From: Brevundimonas sp. | Lineage (GTDB): Bacteria > Pseudomonadota > Alphaproteobacteria > Caulobacterales > Caulobacteraceae | Assembly: GCA_016742215.1 (NCBI GenBank) | Contig: JACVCC010000005.1 | Location: 1 to 64,000 of the forward strand | Reading direction: 5' to 3' | Length of the DNA stretch: 64,000 nucleotides | Part shown: piece after piece, positions 37,735 to 47,407 of the stretch | How positions within the stretch are numbered: the stretch's first letter is position 1 | Layout: every line of letters begins with the position of its first letter | Notes under the pieces: generated by a model | Databases searched by the model: none | Seen by the model: only the letters and a program-made list of their open reading frames with translations | What the model was told of the DNA's origin: nothing | Program-made: the position numbers and the translations under genes

Positions 37735-39564
37735 ATGTCTCGTTTCCTGCGCACCGTCGCAGCCACCGCGCTCGCCGTCGCGGCCCTTGGGGCCACCGCC
37801 GGGGCCGCCAGCGCCCAGAGCTACAACCGCCTCGTCGTCTTTGGCGACAGCCTTAGTGACAACGGCAACCTGTACGCTGTGACGGGCGGGACCCAGCCGC
37901 TGTCGCCCCCTTACTTCCAGGGCCGGTTCTCGAACGGCCCGGTATTCACGGAACTGCTCGGCTTCAACGCCGGCCGGTTCGCCGCCGGCGCACCTGTGAC
38001 CGGCAGCATCAACTACGCCTTCGGCGGCGCGCGCACCGACTTCACCGCCAGCCCTCCGGGCATGCGCGGACAGTTGGCCGCCTATCAGGGCGCCGGCGGC
38101 ACGTTCGGCGCCAATGATCTGGTCAGCGTCCTCGGCGGCGCAAACAACATCTTCCAGGCCTTCCCCGCCGCCGCCGCCTCGCCCGCGACGGCCCAGGCGA
38201 CGATGGGAACCGTCGCCACGGCCGCGGCCGCGGACATCAACACCATCGTCAACACCATCGCCGCCGGAGGCGCCGGTACGATCCTGGTCACCAACCTGCC
38301 GCGCCTGGGCATCACGCCGCAGTTCGCCGCCAGCAGCATCGGCGCCAGCGGCTCCGCGCTCGCCGACTTCTCGGGCACCACCTTCAACAGCGCCCTGCTC
38401 AGCAATCTGACTGCGACGGCCGCCGCGCGTCCCGGGACCAACATCATCCTGATGGACCTGTACAAGATCAGCGACCCGCTGGCGGCCAATCCGGGTCGTT
38501 TCGGCCTGACCAATGTGACCCAATCCTGCTTCAGCGGTGGCACGGTCTGCGCGACGCCGGACACCTACCTCTACTGGGACGGGGTGCACCCGACCGCTGC
38601 CGGCCACCGCCTGATCTCCCGTCTGGCGACCGACTATCTGTATTACGGCGACATCGGCGCCCAGTCGGCGGTCCAGGGTGAAACCGCCTTCCGCCAGCGC
38701 GAGGACCTGCTCGACCTCGCTTCGGAGACCATGGCCGGTCGGCACGCCTGGGAAGCCGGCACCCGCATGACCTTCGGCGCCATCGTCGACAGCGTCGAGA
38801 CCGACGCCCGCGGCTCGATCGCGGCGTCCGAGGCCAAGGGCTGGGGCGGCCGGGTCGCCCTGGATCACGTGATCAGCGAAGGCCTGCGCTTCGGTCTTTC
38901 CGGCACGTTCCGCAATGCCGACGTCGAGGCCGGCGCGATGAACTTCGACGTTCGCACCTACGCCTTTGACGCCTGGGCCGGAATGCGCTCGGGCGCCATG
39001 TTCCTCAACGCAGCCGTCGGTGGCTCCATCGACCAATATGACGATATCAGCCGCGTTACCTCGCTGGCCCCGATCGTCCACTCTGGCGAAACCGACGGCG
39101 GCAGCGTCGGCGCCCGCCTTCAGGGCGGCGTCTGGTTCGACATGGGCGGCATCGCCCTGTCTCCCCGCGCGGCCATCAGCTGGGTCTCGACGGATGTAAA
39201 CGGCTATGCCGAAACCGGCGCGGCCGCCGAATATCGCTACGAGGATCGCACCCTCCAGTCGGCGGCCGGAGAAATCTCCCTGCGTGCCGAGGGCGGCGGT
39301 GACGGCTTCACCTTCTACGTCGAGGGCGGCTACCGGGACACCTTCGCCGACAGCAGCGACGCCGTCGGTGTCGGCATCGCCGGCAATCCGGCGCGGGTCC
39401 TGTACCGCGAAGTCGAGGACCCGTTCGGCGGCTCGATGCTGGCCCAGGCCGGCGTGGAGGCGCGGATGGGCTCGGGCATCCTCAGCATCGGTTACCGCGG
39501 TCGCTTCGGCGATGCGGCCGACAGCCATGTCGGCGGCGTCAGCTACACGATCCCGCTGAACTGA
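37735..39564 (+). CDS. Autotransporter GDSL esterase/lipase (EstA-like)
   Basis: The 609-residue protein has a signal peptide (1-27, ending ASA), an SGNH hydrolase passenger and an autotransporter barrel. The passenger shows FGDSLSDNGN with Ser39 as nucleophile, the oxyanion residues in GANN, and the Asp/His pair in WDGVHPTAAGH. From about residue 325 the sequence turns into repeated amphipathic strands and ends in YTIPLN, typical of the outer-membrane barrel. It is therefore expected to display the esterase on the cell surface. The substrate is unknown. GGGAGG precedes the ATG at 37735, and a hairpin terminator follows. Confidence 0.92.
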   Translation: MSRFLRTVAATALAVAALGATAGAASAQSYNRLVVFGDSLSDNGNLYAVTGGTQPLSPPYFQGRFSNGPVFTELLGFNAGRFAAGAPVTGSINYAFGGARTDFTASPPGMRGQLAAYQGAGGTFGANDLVSVLGGANNIFQAFPAAAASPATAQATMGTVATAAAADINTIVNTIAAGGAGTILVTNLPRLGITPQFAASSIGASGSALADFSGTTFNSALLSNLTATAAARPGTNIILMDLYKISDPLAANPGRFGLTNVTQSCFSGGTVCATPDTYLYWDGVHPTAAGHRLISRLATDYLYYGDIGAQSAVQGETAFRQREDLLDLASETMAGRHAWEAGTRMTFGAIVDSVETDARGSIAASEAKGWGGRVALDHVISEGLRFGLSGTFRNADVEAGAMNFDVRTYAFDAWAGMRSGAMFLNAAVGGSIDQYDDISRVTSLAPIVHSGETDGGSVGARLQGGVWFDMGGIALSPRAAISWVSTDVNGYAETGAAAEYRYEDRTLQSAAGEISLRAEGGGDGFTFYVEGGYRDTFADSSDAVGVGIAGNPARVLYREVEDPFGGSMLAQAGVEARMGSGILSIGYRGRFGDAADSHVGGVSYTIPLN

Positions 39565-39586
39565 CCGCTTCCTCAGGACGCGACAG

Positions 39587-39620
39587 GAGGGCGCCCGGCA
39601 TGTCCGGGCGCCCTCTTTCG
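39587..39620 (+). terminator. Rho-independent terminator of the autotransporter gene
   Basis: GAGGGCGCCCGG (39587-39598) pairs with CCGGGCGCCCTC (39604-39615), followed by TTTCG. It lies 22 bases after the stop. Confidence 0.85.
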
Positions 39621-39791
39621 TTCCGCCCCTGCGACGACCTGCCGCCCCGGGGCGCCCCATTCTGGTCCCACCGGCCGTTAGAAAGGCGCGCTCATCACGG
39701 AGCGCACAGAGCGGACCGGACGCCATGAGGGCGACGATCGCTGCGCTTCCTTCCCGCTCATTCGGAGCCGAAGACGGAGCCGACGCCGCCC

Positions 39792-40409
39792 ATGCGACGC
39801 CTGTTGCCGACCGCCCGGTCGTTTCTCACCCATTCCGGACAGGCCGCCGCCATGGCGGGCGTCGCCGTGCTCGCCATGGCCGCCGCCCCGCTGAGTGTCG
39901 CCGGCGATATCCCTCCGCCCGAAGGCTATGCCATCCCCGAAGCGCCGCCCGTCGCCGCGGTGGCCGAACCGGCGGGGCCGGTGACGCGCCTGATCGCCTT
40001 TGCAGAGCCCGTCCGCGGCTACGCGATCAACTCGCCCTTCGGCATGCGCCGCCTTCCCGGCGCCGCAGCACGCCACCACGACGGCGTCGACATTGCAGCG
40101 CCCAGCGGCACCAGCGTCTATGTCGCCGCCGAAGGCCGGGTCCTGCGCACCGGGTATGACGCCGGCGGCTACGGCCGCTTCATCGAGGTCGTCCATCCGA
40201 ACGGCATGTCGACCCTTTACGGACACCTGAGCCGCGTCGACGTGGCCTCGGGCGAGCGTCTGGTTGAAGGAGAAAGGATCGGCCTGGTCGGAAACACCGG
40301 CCGCTCCACCGGCCCCCACCTGCATTTCGAGGTGCGTCGCGGTGACCGACAGGTCAATCCGACCAAGGTCCTGGGCCGGGATTTCGAGGTCGAGGTCGCC
40401 TCCGCCTGA
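39792..40409 (+). CDS. M23 family metallopeptidase (LytM type)
   Basis: The 205-residue protein has a signal-anchor region (AAAMAGVAVLAMAAAPLSVAG) and a Pro/Ala-rich linker before the peptidase domain at about 75-200. The zinc ligands are visible: the His and Asp of HHDGVDIAAP and the second His of HLHFEV, with GHLSRV before it. The site is complete, so it is probably an active endopeptidase cutting peptidoglycan peptides, rather than a degenerate EnvC/NlpD-type activator. It precedes the hybrid kinase by 67 bases. Confidence 0.92.
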   Translation: MRRLLPTARSFLTHSGQAAAMAGVAVLAMAAAPLSVAGDIPPPEGYAIPEAPPVAAVAEPAGPVTRLIAFAEPVRGYAINSPFGMRRLPGAAARHHDGVDIAAPSGTSVYVAAEGRVLRTGYDAGGYGRFIEVVHPNGMSTLYGHLSRVDVASGERLVEGERIGLVGNTGRSTGPHLHFEVRRGDRQVNPTKVLGRDFEVEVASA

Positions 40410-40476
40410 TCCGTACGCCAGCGCGCACTTTTTCTTCATCCCTTCCAGCGATACTGCCACGCTGAAAGGGGGCGTC

Positions 40477-42759
40477 TTGGAACGCATAATTTCCTGCATC
40501 GTATTGCAGCATGACTGGCGCTGGACCCTTGCGGCCGGCCTGGTCTGCATTTTCGGTGTCGGCGTCGCCTACCGCGCCCTGTGCCGGGCGCGCGGGCTGA
40601 CAGGCCCCCGGCAACTTCGCATGGCCGTCCTGTCAGCTTTCGTCTGCGGCCTTGCGGTATTCTCGACCCATTTCATCGCCATGCTGGGCTACGACGCCGG
40701 CGCGCCGATCCGGTTCGGCGTCGGGCTGACGATCAGTTCCTTCTTCATGGCGTTCGGCAGCATCGCACTGTCTTGCCTGCTCGCCCTGTCACGGCCCGGC
40801 CCCTTGATGCGGGGCCTCGCGGGCGCCGTGGCGCTCGCCGGCGTCAGCGCCATGCACTTCCTCGGCGTCTCGGCCATCGAGATGCCCGGCTTAGTCGCCT
40901 GGCATCCCGGGTACGTTGCGGGCGGGATCATTGCGGGCATGAGCGTCGCAGCCCTGAGCGCCAGCCTGCTGCACGGCCTGAGCCCCTTCCGGATGACGAT
41001 CACGAGCATCGGCGGCGCGCTCTCCGTGATCATCCTGCATTTCACGGCCATGAGCGCGATGACGCTGACGGCGGCTCCGGCTGCCCCGCTGGGCTGGACC
41101 ATGTCGCCCGGCGTGATGGTGCTGGTGATCGCGGCCATGGTGCTGGGCATGGCGGCCGTGGCCTCCCTGCTGGTCGCGATGGCCTGGTACTCGAAGGCCA
41201 GCGCCACCCACCAGATCCGCGACGCCATCGACGCGATGTCGGACGGGCTCGCCTTCTATGACGCCGATGACAAGCTGGTCCTCTGGAACCGCCGCTACGG
41301 CGAGGTGAACCCGGAACTCGCAACGCGGCTGCAGGTCGGCATGACCTTCCGGGAGCTGCTTCAGGTTGGTCTGGACGACGGGGTGTATTCGGAAGCCATC
41401 GGCCGCGAGGAGGAGTTCATCGCCGAGCGCATGGCCATGCGCGCCAGCCTGTCGGCCACCATGGAGCAACGGTTCGCCGGCAACCGCTGGATCCGGGTCT
41501 CGGATCGCGCGACCCGCGCCGGCGGCATCGTGACGGTCTGCACCGAGATTACCGAGCTCAAGAATCACGCCGACGCCCTGGCCGAAGCCCGCGACGCCGC
41601 GGAAGCCGCCAACCGCGCCAAGTCCGAATTCCTCGCCAACATGAGCCACGAGATCCGCACGCCGCTGAACGGCGTCATCGGTGTGGCCCAGGCCCTGCGC
41701 AGCACTGAACTGTCAGCGCGCCAGTCCGAGATGCTGGATCTCATCCGCTCGTCCAGCCAGACGCTGCAGGTCCTCCTCAGCGACATCCTGGATCTCGCGC
41801 GGGTCGAATCCGGCCGACTTGAACTCAATGAGGAAGCGTTCGACCTGGGCCGCGCCGTCCGCGAAGCCGGCCAACTCTACGAAGCCCAGGCCAGCGAGAA
41901 GGGTCTCCAGTTCTTCGTCGAGATCGCTCCGGAGGTCGACGGCTGGATCGAAGGCGACGTGGTCCGCGTCAAGCAGGTGATCACCAACCTGGTGTCCAAC
42001 GCGGTCAAGTTCACCGCCAAGGGCTTTGTCTGTCTGACGGTCGCGCCCGGACCGATGCTCAAGGGCGAAGAGACCCTGCGCTTCTCGGTCGAGGACACCG
42101 GCATCGGCTTCGACAGCGATACCCGCGCCCGCCTGTTCAGTCGTTTTGAGCAGGCCGACGGCGGCATCACCCGCAAGTTCGGCGGCTCCGGCCTTGGCCT
42201 CTCCATCTCGCGCCAGCTAGCCGAGATGATGGGCGGTCATCTGGATTGCGAAAGCGAGCCCGGCGGCGGCTCGGCCTTCATCCTGACGGTCCCGCTTCGT
42301 CGCGCCGAGGCGCCGGCCCTCAAGGTCGTGACGGAGGTGCCTTCCGACGAGGCGGCCGAGGCCTGCCGGATGAAGGTCCTGCTGGCCGACGACCATCCGG
42401 TGAACCGCAAGGTGGTCGAGATGATCCTGCTCCAGGTCGATGTTGACCTCGTCCAGGTCGAGAATGGCGCCGAAGCCCTGCAGGCCGCCCGCGACGGGGA
42501 CTTCGACATCATCCTGATGGACATGCAGATGCCCGTCATGGACGGCCTGACCGCAACGAAGGAAATCCGCCTGCATGAGGCCGCCCTGGGCCTGCCCCGG
42601 ACGCCCGTGGTGATGCTGACCGCCAACGCCCTGGCCGAACATGTGACGGCGGCAGAGGCGGCCGGCGCCGATCGTCACCTGGCCAAACCGTTCGACGCCG
42701 CCGAGCTCCTCGGCCTCATCGACACCCTGCCCCGTCAGGCTGCCGCTCTCGCAGCCTGA
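40477..42759 (+). CDS. MHYT-domain hybrid histidine kinase
   Basis: The 760-residue protein begins with an MHYT membrane sensor of about seven helices. Its three motif repeats are seen as THFIAMLGY, AMHFLGVSAIE and LHFTAMSAM, which are thought to bind copper and sense oxygen, CO or NO. A PAS-like domain follows (DAIDAMSDGLAFYDADDKLV). The kinase core has NMSHEIRTPLNG with His391, NLVSNAVKFT, and GGSGLGLSISRQLAEMM. A C-terminal receiver has Asp682 in ILMDMQMPVMDG. The start is a TTG at 40477 with GAAAGGGGG five bases upstream. No separate output partner is adjacent. Confidence 0.92.
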   Translation: MERIISCIVLQHDWRWTLAAGLVCIFGVGVAYRALCRARGLTGPRQLRMAVLSAFVCGLAVFSTHFIAMLGYDAGAPIRFGVGLTISSFFMAFGSIALSCLLALSRPGPLMRGLAGAVALAGVSAMHFLGVSAIEMPGLVAWHPGYVAGGIIAGMSVAALSASLLHGLSPFRMTITSIGGALSVIILHFTAMSAMTLTAAPAAPLGWTMSPGVMVLVIAAMVLGMAAVASLLVAMAWYSKASATHQIRDAIDAMSDGLAFYDADDKLVLWNRRYGEVNPELATRLQVGMTFRELLQVGLDDGVYSEAIGREEEFIAERMAMRASLSATMEQRFAGNRWIRVSDRATRAGGIVTVCTEITELKNHADALAEARDAAEAANRAKSEFLANMSHEIRTPLNGVIGVAQALRSTELSARQSEMLDLIRSSSQTLQVLLSDILDLARVESGRLELNEEAFDLGRAVREAGQLYEAQASEKGLQFFVEIAPEVDGWIEGDVVRVKQVITNLVSNAVKFTAKGFVCLTVAPGPMLKGEETLRFSVEDTGIGFDSDTRARLFSRFEQADGGITRKFGGSGLGLSISRQLAEMMGGHLDCESEPGGGSAFILTVPLRRAEAPALKVVTEVPSDEAAEACRMKVLLADDHPVNRKVVEMILLQVDVDLVQVENGAEALQAARDGDFDIILMDMQMPVMDGLTATKEIRLHEAALGLPRTPVVMLTANALAEHVTAAEAAGADRHLAKPFDAAELLGLIDTLPRQAAALAA

Positions 42760-42774
42760 CGCACGCCGCCTGAT

Positions 42775-42984
42775 CTATTCGTGGCCGTGTGCGGCCTCGT
42801 TGATCACCTGAAGCGGCATCTCGGAGAAATCGACCGCGACCGGCTGGGCCAGTTTGGCCCGGAAGGTCTTGATCACATGCTGCAGACGCCGCCGAACCTC
42901 GCGCTCGGCCTCCGTCTGCGTGTCCAGGTTCAGCGGGGCGAGGCAGAAGTCGATGATGGCTTCGGGATTGTTCAGCGGTTGCAT
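42775..42984 (-). CDS. Hypothetical small protein downstream of aceA
   Basis: A 69-residue soluble protein beginning MQPLNNPEAIIDFCLAPLNL and continuing with a likely helix EREVRRRLQHVIKTFRAKL. I do not recognise the family. It starts 11 bases after the aceA stop, and GGAGAGAGG stands just before the ATG, so it is very likely cotranscribed with isocitrate lyase. The single Cys is not in a motif. A role in the glyoxylate shunt is possible only by location. Confidence 0.8.
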   Translation of the reverse strand: MQPLNNPEAIIDFCLAPLNLDTQTEAEREVRRRLQHVIKTFRAKLAQPVAVDFSEMPLQVINEAAHGHE

Positions 42985-42995
42985 GGCCTCTCTCC

Positions 42996-44285
42996 TTATT
43001 CAGCCGCGACGAACTGGGCGGTTTCGGTGGATTCCTTCATGGCCGTCGTCGAGGACTGGCCATTCGAGATGACAGTCGCGACCTGATCGAAATAGCCGGT
43101 GCCGACCTCGCGCTGGTGGCGGGTGGCGGTATAGCCGATGGCCTCGTTGGCGAACTCGCGCTGTTGCAGCTCGGAGTAGGCCGCCATGCCGTGATCGCGG
43201 TAGCCCGAGGCCAGCTCGAACATGCCGTTGTTCAGGCTGTGGAAGCCGGCCAGGGTCACGAACTGGAACTTGTAGCCCATGGCCCCCAGCTCGCGCTGGA
43301 ACTTCGCGATCGTCGCCTTGTCGAGTTTGGCTTCCCAGTTGAACGACGGCGAGCAGTTGTAGGCCATCAGCTTGCCGGGGTGCTCCTTCTGGATCGCCTC
43401 GGCGAACTTCCTCGCGTCCTCCAGATCCGGATGCGAGGTCTCCCACCAAAGCAGATCGGCGATGTTGGCGTAGGACAGGCCGCGCGCGATGCAGTGATCA
43501 AGGCCGGTGCCCGGCTTCAGGCGGAAGAAGCCCTCCGGCGTGCGGTTCTCGCGGTCAATGAAGGGCTGGTCCCGCTCATCGATGTCGCTGGTGATCAACT
43601 GGGCGCTCTCGGCGTCGGTGCGGGCAACGGTGATCGTCGGCGTGCCCATGACATCGGCGGCCAGACGGGCGGCGATCAGGTTGCGCTCGTGCGCCTGTGT
43701 GGGGATCAGCACCTTGCCGCCCAGATGGCCGCACTTCTTCTCCGACGCCAGCTGGTCCTCGAAGTGGACGCCCGCGGCGCCCGCCTCGATGAAGGCCTTC
43801 ATGATCTCGAAGCTGTTCAGCGGCCCGCCGAAGCCGGCTTCGGCATCGGCGACGATGGGGGCGAACCAGTCGCGCTTGGCCCCGCCCTCGGCGTGCTCGA
43901 TCTGGTCGGCGCGCTGCAGGGTGCGGTTGATGCGGCGGCACAGCTCCGGCGCGGCGTTGGCCGGGTACAGCGACTGGTCCGGATACATGGCCCCGGCCGT
44001 GTTGGCGTCGGCGGCGACCTGCCAGCCCGACAGATAGATCGCCTTCAGGCCGGCGCGGACCATCTGCATGGCCTGATTGCCGGTCACGGCGCCCAGGGCG
44101 TTGATATAGGACTCGCTGTGCAGCAGCTCCCACAGGCGGTTGGCGCCGCGCTCGGCCAGCGTATGGGTCACCGGCACGGAGCCGCGCAGGCGCAGGACAT
44201 CCTCGGGCGTGTACGGGCGCTCGATGCCGTCGAAGCGGCCGGTGGGCGAAGGAACCAGGTCGGCGAAGGTGGTCATCGTCGTCAT
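42996..44285 (-). CDS. aceA: Isocitrate lyase
   Basis: AceA splits isocitrate into glyoxylate and succinate, the first step of the glyoxylate shunt for growth on acetate or fatty acids. The catalytic loop reads [11 protein letters not shown], and the metal-binding region is in [10 protein letters not shown]. The 429 residues match the bacterial short type. It is divergent from a ScfR/RamB-type regulator, with a cluster of inverted repeats between them. A 69-residue gene follows in the same unit. No malate synthase gene lies in the window. Confidence 0.97.
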   Translation of the reverse strand: MTTMTTFADLVPSPTGRFDGIERPYTPEDVLRLRGSVPVTHTLAERGANRLWELLHSESYINALGAVTGNQAMQMVRAGLKAIYLSGWQVAADANTAGAMYPDQSLYPANAAPELCRRINRTLQRADQIEHAEGGAKRDWFAPIVADAEAGFGGPLNSFEIMKAFIEAGAAGVHFEDQLASEKKCGHLGGKVLIPTQAHERNLIAARLAADVMGTPTITVARTDAESAQLITSDIDERDQPFIDRENRTPEGFFRLKPGTGLDHCIARGLSYANIADLLWWETSHPDLEDARKFAEAIQKEHPGKLMAYNCSPSFNWEAKLDKATIAKFQRELGAMGYKFQFVTLAGFHSLNNGMFELASGYRDHGMAAYSELQQREFANEAIGYTATRHQREVGTGYFDQVATVISNGQSSTTAMKESTETAQFVAAE

Positions 44286-44339
44286 CCGTCAGGTCGCCGG
44301 CGGGAGTGCGGCGGTTCGACAGGAGGACAACACGCACAA

Positions 44340-44421
44340 GTCACGAATGACACAGGCTCACGCCCGCATTTCGCGTCATTGAGTCACTTTATGACACTTG
44401 CTGTTAAGTCATTCTATGACA
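44340..44421. promoter_or_regulatory. Cluster of GTCA-N4/5-TGAC operators between aceA and its regulator
   Basis: Three related inverted repeats occur: GTCACGAATGAC (44340-44351), GTCACTTTATGACA (44383-44396) and GTCATTCTATGACA (44408-44421). The last two agree at 12 of 14 positions and are 25 bases apart. They fill the spacer between the divergent aceA and regulator starts. The last copy lies 10 bases before the regulator start codon, which fits autorepression. This is probably the binding site of the adjacent regulator. Confidence 0.65.
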
Positions 44422-44431
44422 ACGTGCAGCC

Positions 44432-45841
44432 ATGGACGCCGCCGATCGCAAGCTGTTTCTGGGAGGCCGCCTCAAGCGGGTCCGGCGCGAGCTTGGTCTG
44501 ACCCAGACCGCCATGGCGGGCGACCTCGGCGTTTCTCCCAGCTATCTCAACCACATAGAACGCAATCAGCGCCCGGTGTCAGCGCAGCTGCTGCTGCGGC
44601 TGGCCGAGACCTATGACGTCGATCTGCGCACTCTGGGCCAGACCGGCGGTCCGGCGACCGAGGCCGAACTGGCCGAGGCCCTCGCTGATCCGGTCTTCTC
44701 AGGCCTCGCCGCGCCCCGGCACGAGATCGTCCAGTTGGCCGAAGACCAGCCCACGGTCGCCGACGCCTTCCTGCGCCTTTACCGTGCCTTCGCTGACCAG
44801 CGCGCCCGCGCGCAGACCGGCCCGCAAACCGACGACGGCCCCGCCGACTGGGTTCGCGAATATGTGCAGGCCCACCGCAACCACTTCCCCGAGCTCGACG
44901 CGCTGGGCGAGACCCTCGCCGCTTCTTTGGAGGCCGACGCCCCCGGCGAGCCGTTCGAGACCCGCGTCCGCGCCCGCCTGTCCGCCGCCCACGGCCTGAC
45001 CGTCCGCACCCTGCCGGCCGAGGTCATGGTCGAGTGGACGCGCCGTTATGACCCGCACCGCAAGCGCCTGCTGCTTTCGGAAACGCTCGGCCCTTCCTCC
45101 CGCGCCTTCGCGGTCGCCTATCAACTGGCCCAGGCCGAGCACGCGGCCGATCTCGAGGCCCTGATCGCCGGTTCAGGCGCGCCCGACGAGGCCGCTCGCC
45201 GCCTGTTGAAGGTCTCACTGACCAACACCCTCGCCGCGGCCATCCTGATGCCCTACGCCGCCTTCCACGCGGCGGCCGAGGCCAATGGCTACGACCTGCC
45301 TCGCCTCCAGGCCCGCTTCGGCGTCAGCTTCGAGCAGGCGGCCCACCGCCTGACCACCCTGTCGCGCCCCGCGGCGCGCGGCGTGCCCTTCTTCCTGATG
45401 CGGGTCGATCAGGCGGGGAACGTCTCCAAGCGCTTCGCCTCGGGCAACTTCCCCTTCTCGCGCTTCGGCGGCGCCTGCCCGCGCTGGCGTTTGCATTCGA
45501 CATTCCGCACGCCCGGCCGGATCGTCACCCAGATCATCGAGACGCCGGACGGCCAGCGCTGGTTCACCCTGGCCCGCACGGTCAACCGTCAGGGCCACGA
45601 CGGTTTCAGCGAGGGACAGGATCTGGCCGTCGGCCTCGGCTGCGAGCTGAAGCACGCCCACCGCCTGATCCATGCCCGCGGTCTGGATCTCGGATCCCCC
45701 GAGGTGACCCCCATCGGCCCGGCCTGCCGCCTGTGCCACCGCCACCCCTGCGCCGAACGCGCCGCCCCGCCCGTCGACCGCGCGCCGGCGGTCGACGACT
45801 GGGCCAAGTCAGTCAGCCCCTGGCCGTTCGCGGCCGGCTGA
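44432..45841 (+). CDS. XRE-type regulator of the ScfR/RamB/PrpR family
   Basis: The 469-residue protein has an N-terminal XRE helix-turn-helix (LKRVRRELGLTQTAMAGDLG, SPSYLNHIERNQRPVS), a middle part of the ImmA/IrrE-like type used by RamB-family regulators, and a C-terminal domain with CRLCHRHPCAERAAPP, a conserved Cys-rich motif of the short-chain acyl-CoA-responsive group. Relatives such as RamB and PrpR control acetate and propionate genes. Its place opposite aceA, with shared inverted repeats in between, makes control of isocitrate lyase very likely. The ligand is probably an acyl-CoA, by analogy. Confidence 0.88.
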   Translation: MDAADRKLFLGGRLKRVRRELGLTQTAMAGDLGVSPSYLNHIERNQRPVSAQLLLRLAETYDVDLRTLGQTGGPATEAELAEALADPVFSGLAAPRHEIVQLAEDQPTVADAFLRLYRAFADQRARAQTGPQTDDGPADWVREYVQAHRNHFPELDALGETLAASLEADAPGEPFETRVRARLSAAHGLTVRTLPAEVMVEWTRRYDPHRKRLLLSETLGPSSRAFAVAYQLAQAEHAADLEALIAGSGAPDEAARRLLKVSLTNTLAAAILMPYAAFHAAAEANGYDLPRLQARFGVSFEQAAHRLTTLSRPAARGVPFFLMRVDQAGNVSKRFASGNFPFSRFGGACPRWRLHSTFRTPGRIVTQIIETPDGQRWFTLARTVNRQGHDGFSEGQDLAVGLGCELKHAHRLIHARGLDLGSPEVTPIGPACRLCHRHPCAERAAPPVDRAPAVDDWAKSVSPWPFAAG

Positions 45842-45848
45842 TCGGAGC

Positions 45849-47273
45849 CTAGGGGCGCGTGATCGTCAGGCTGGCCAGAGCCGCGCGCATGCGCGCCGTG
45901 CGCTGTTGCCGGGTGTCGTTGTTTCGCAGAGGAATCAACACGTCCGGCACGATGCCCCCGACCTCGTTGGCGCCGTCTGCGCGATAGCGCACGCAATCCG
46001 GCATCGAGAACTCCCCGCCGGAATGACTCAGGCGCACCGGTTCGCCTCCCAGCCAGTGGCCGCAGCCGGCGCCGAACGACGGCGCGCCGATAATCACCGC
46101 CGCATCGTTGTCCCTGAGCACCGAGGCGAACTGCTCGGCCGAGGACGCGCTGCCCTGGTCGACGACCACATACAGCGGGCCGTCCCAGATGCCGGCTTCG
46201 TAGGGGTAGGACGCCAGCGAGAAGGTCAGCCCCTCCCACGGCTTGCCCCGGACCTGATCCGCGTCATGGCCATTGGTCCAGCCCGTCGCCGACAGGCCGG
46301 TCTCGACAAGCTGCGAGCAGGCGACAGGTTCATCCCGCCACATCGGCGAGCGGTCGCAGGGCGTTCGGGTCTCGTCGCGGGCAGCGCTCATCTGCGCAAT
46401 CAGGCCGTCCACCGTGGCTCGATCCGCCGCAGGGAGGTTCGCGCGCATGGCCGTCAGTTCCTCGATGTCGCTGTCGAGTTTCGCCGTCCATGCCGGGGTC
46501 CGCATCATGCCGATCCGGGCCGAACGGAGCGGTCGGCGGGTCACCATCCGGGCAATGGCCTCCGAACTGTCGTCGCCGCCGCCATTGCGGGCGAGGTCGA
46601 CGATCAGGGCGTCCGGTTCGCGCGCAGCCAACGCACGCAACTGGCGCGTTGCGATCGCGACGAAGGCAGCGTGAGCCGCTTTCTCGAGCTCCTCGAGACA
46701 GGTCTCGTCGCAATCAGAACCGATGCCTCGCCCGGCGACGATCCCGTTGCAGATTTCTGGAAAGGCGAACTGGCCGAAGGCGGGGATGCGCAGCACGCCG
46801 AACCGCTTTCCGTCGACGGTCACAAAACCGGCGGCGAGGATGGCCGAGTCATCTCCCGGGATCGGCTCATAGTCCGGCATACTAGGAAAGGCGCCCTGCC
46901 GGTCGCCGGCCCCGCCCGGCGCCAGCCCGGCGCATGGCGATGCAGGACCGACGGCCCCGGTTTGAACAGCTGCGGCCGGCCAGCGCACGGAGACATGCCC
47001 GTCTGCGAAGGATGAGGCGAAGCGCGTCAGGGCCGTGCGCGCCGATGCATCGTCCGTCGAGGTCCCGACCGCGGCGTAGGCCGTATCCCAGGCCGTCTTC
47101 AGGCTCTGCCGCTCCGACGCCGCCCATTCCATATTGGCGTAGCCGACGGACATCGCGTCCCGCATCTGCTCCAGGTCGGCGAACCAGCCCGTCCGGTCGA
47201 AGTCCTGCGCGGAGACCGGCTGGGCGAAGATCAATCCGCCGGCGACAAGGCCGCATAGCCGTTTCAGATGCAT
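45849..47273 (-). CDS. S41 family serine peptidase, secreted
   Basis: The 474-residue protein has a signal peptide (HLKRLCGLVAGGLIFAQPVS) and the tail-specific protease core of family S41. The nucleophile region reads DQGSASSAEQFASVL, and the preceding ALIVDLARNGGGDDSS is the usual substrate-binding strand. There is no clear PDZ domain, so it belongs to the non-CtpA branch. Four or more Cys pairs (SDCDETC, GAGCGHW) suggest disulfides. It probably degrades peptides in the periplasm or outside. The gene upstream on the same strand, 134 bases away, encodes another peptidase-like lipoprotein. Confidence 0.88.
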   Translation of the reverse strand: MHLKRLCGLVAGGLIFAQPVSAQDFDRTGWFADLEQMRDAMSVGYANMEWAASERQSLKTAWDTAYAAVGTSTDDASARTALTRFASSFADGHVSVRWPAAAVQTGAVGPASPCAGLAPGGAGDRQGAFPSMPDYEPIPGDDSAILAAGFVTVDGKRFGVLRIPAFGQFAFPEICNGIVAGRGIGSDCDETCLEELEKAAHAAFVAIATRQLRALAAREPDALIVDLARNGGGDDSSEAIARMVTRRPLRSARIGMMRTPAWTAKLDSDIEELTAMRANLPAADRATVDGLIAQMSAARDETRTPCDRSPMWRDEPVACSQLVETGLSATGWTNGHDADQVRGKPWEGLTFSLASYPYEAGIWDGPLYVVVDQGSASSAEQFASVLRDNDAAVIIGAPSFGAGCGHWLGGEPVRLSHSGGEFSMPDCVRYRADGANEVGGIVPDVLIPLRNNDTRQQRTARMRAALASLTITRP

Positions 47274-47407
47274 GTGACTGGCTCCCCTGCCCTGATCCGG
47301 GCCAGCGGCACCCTAGTCAGCGCCCCGACCGCCCGACGCCCGGCGATCGGCGTTCATCCGTTGAGCATGGATTTCGTCTGCGTATAACCAGCACTTGTCG
47401 CAAGCTT

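Noticed and set aside
35615..39726. Two long antisense frames across serA and the autotransporter gene
   Set aside because: Both mirror clear coding genes with complete active sites on the plus strand; the translations are Gly/Ala/Asp/Arg repeats without homology I can see.
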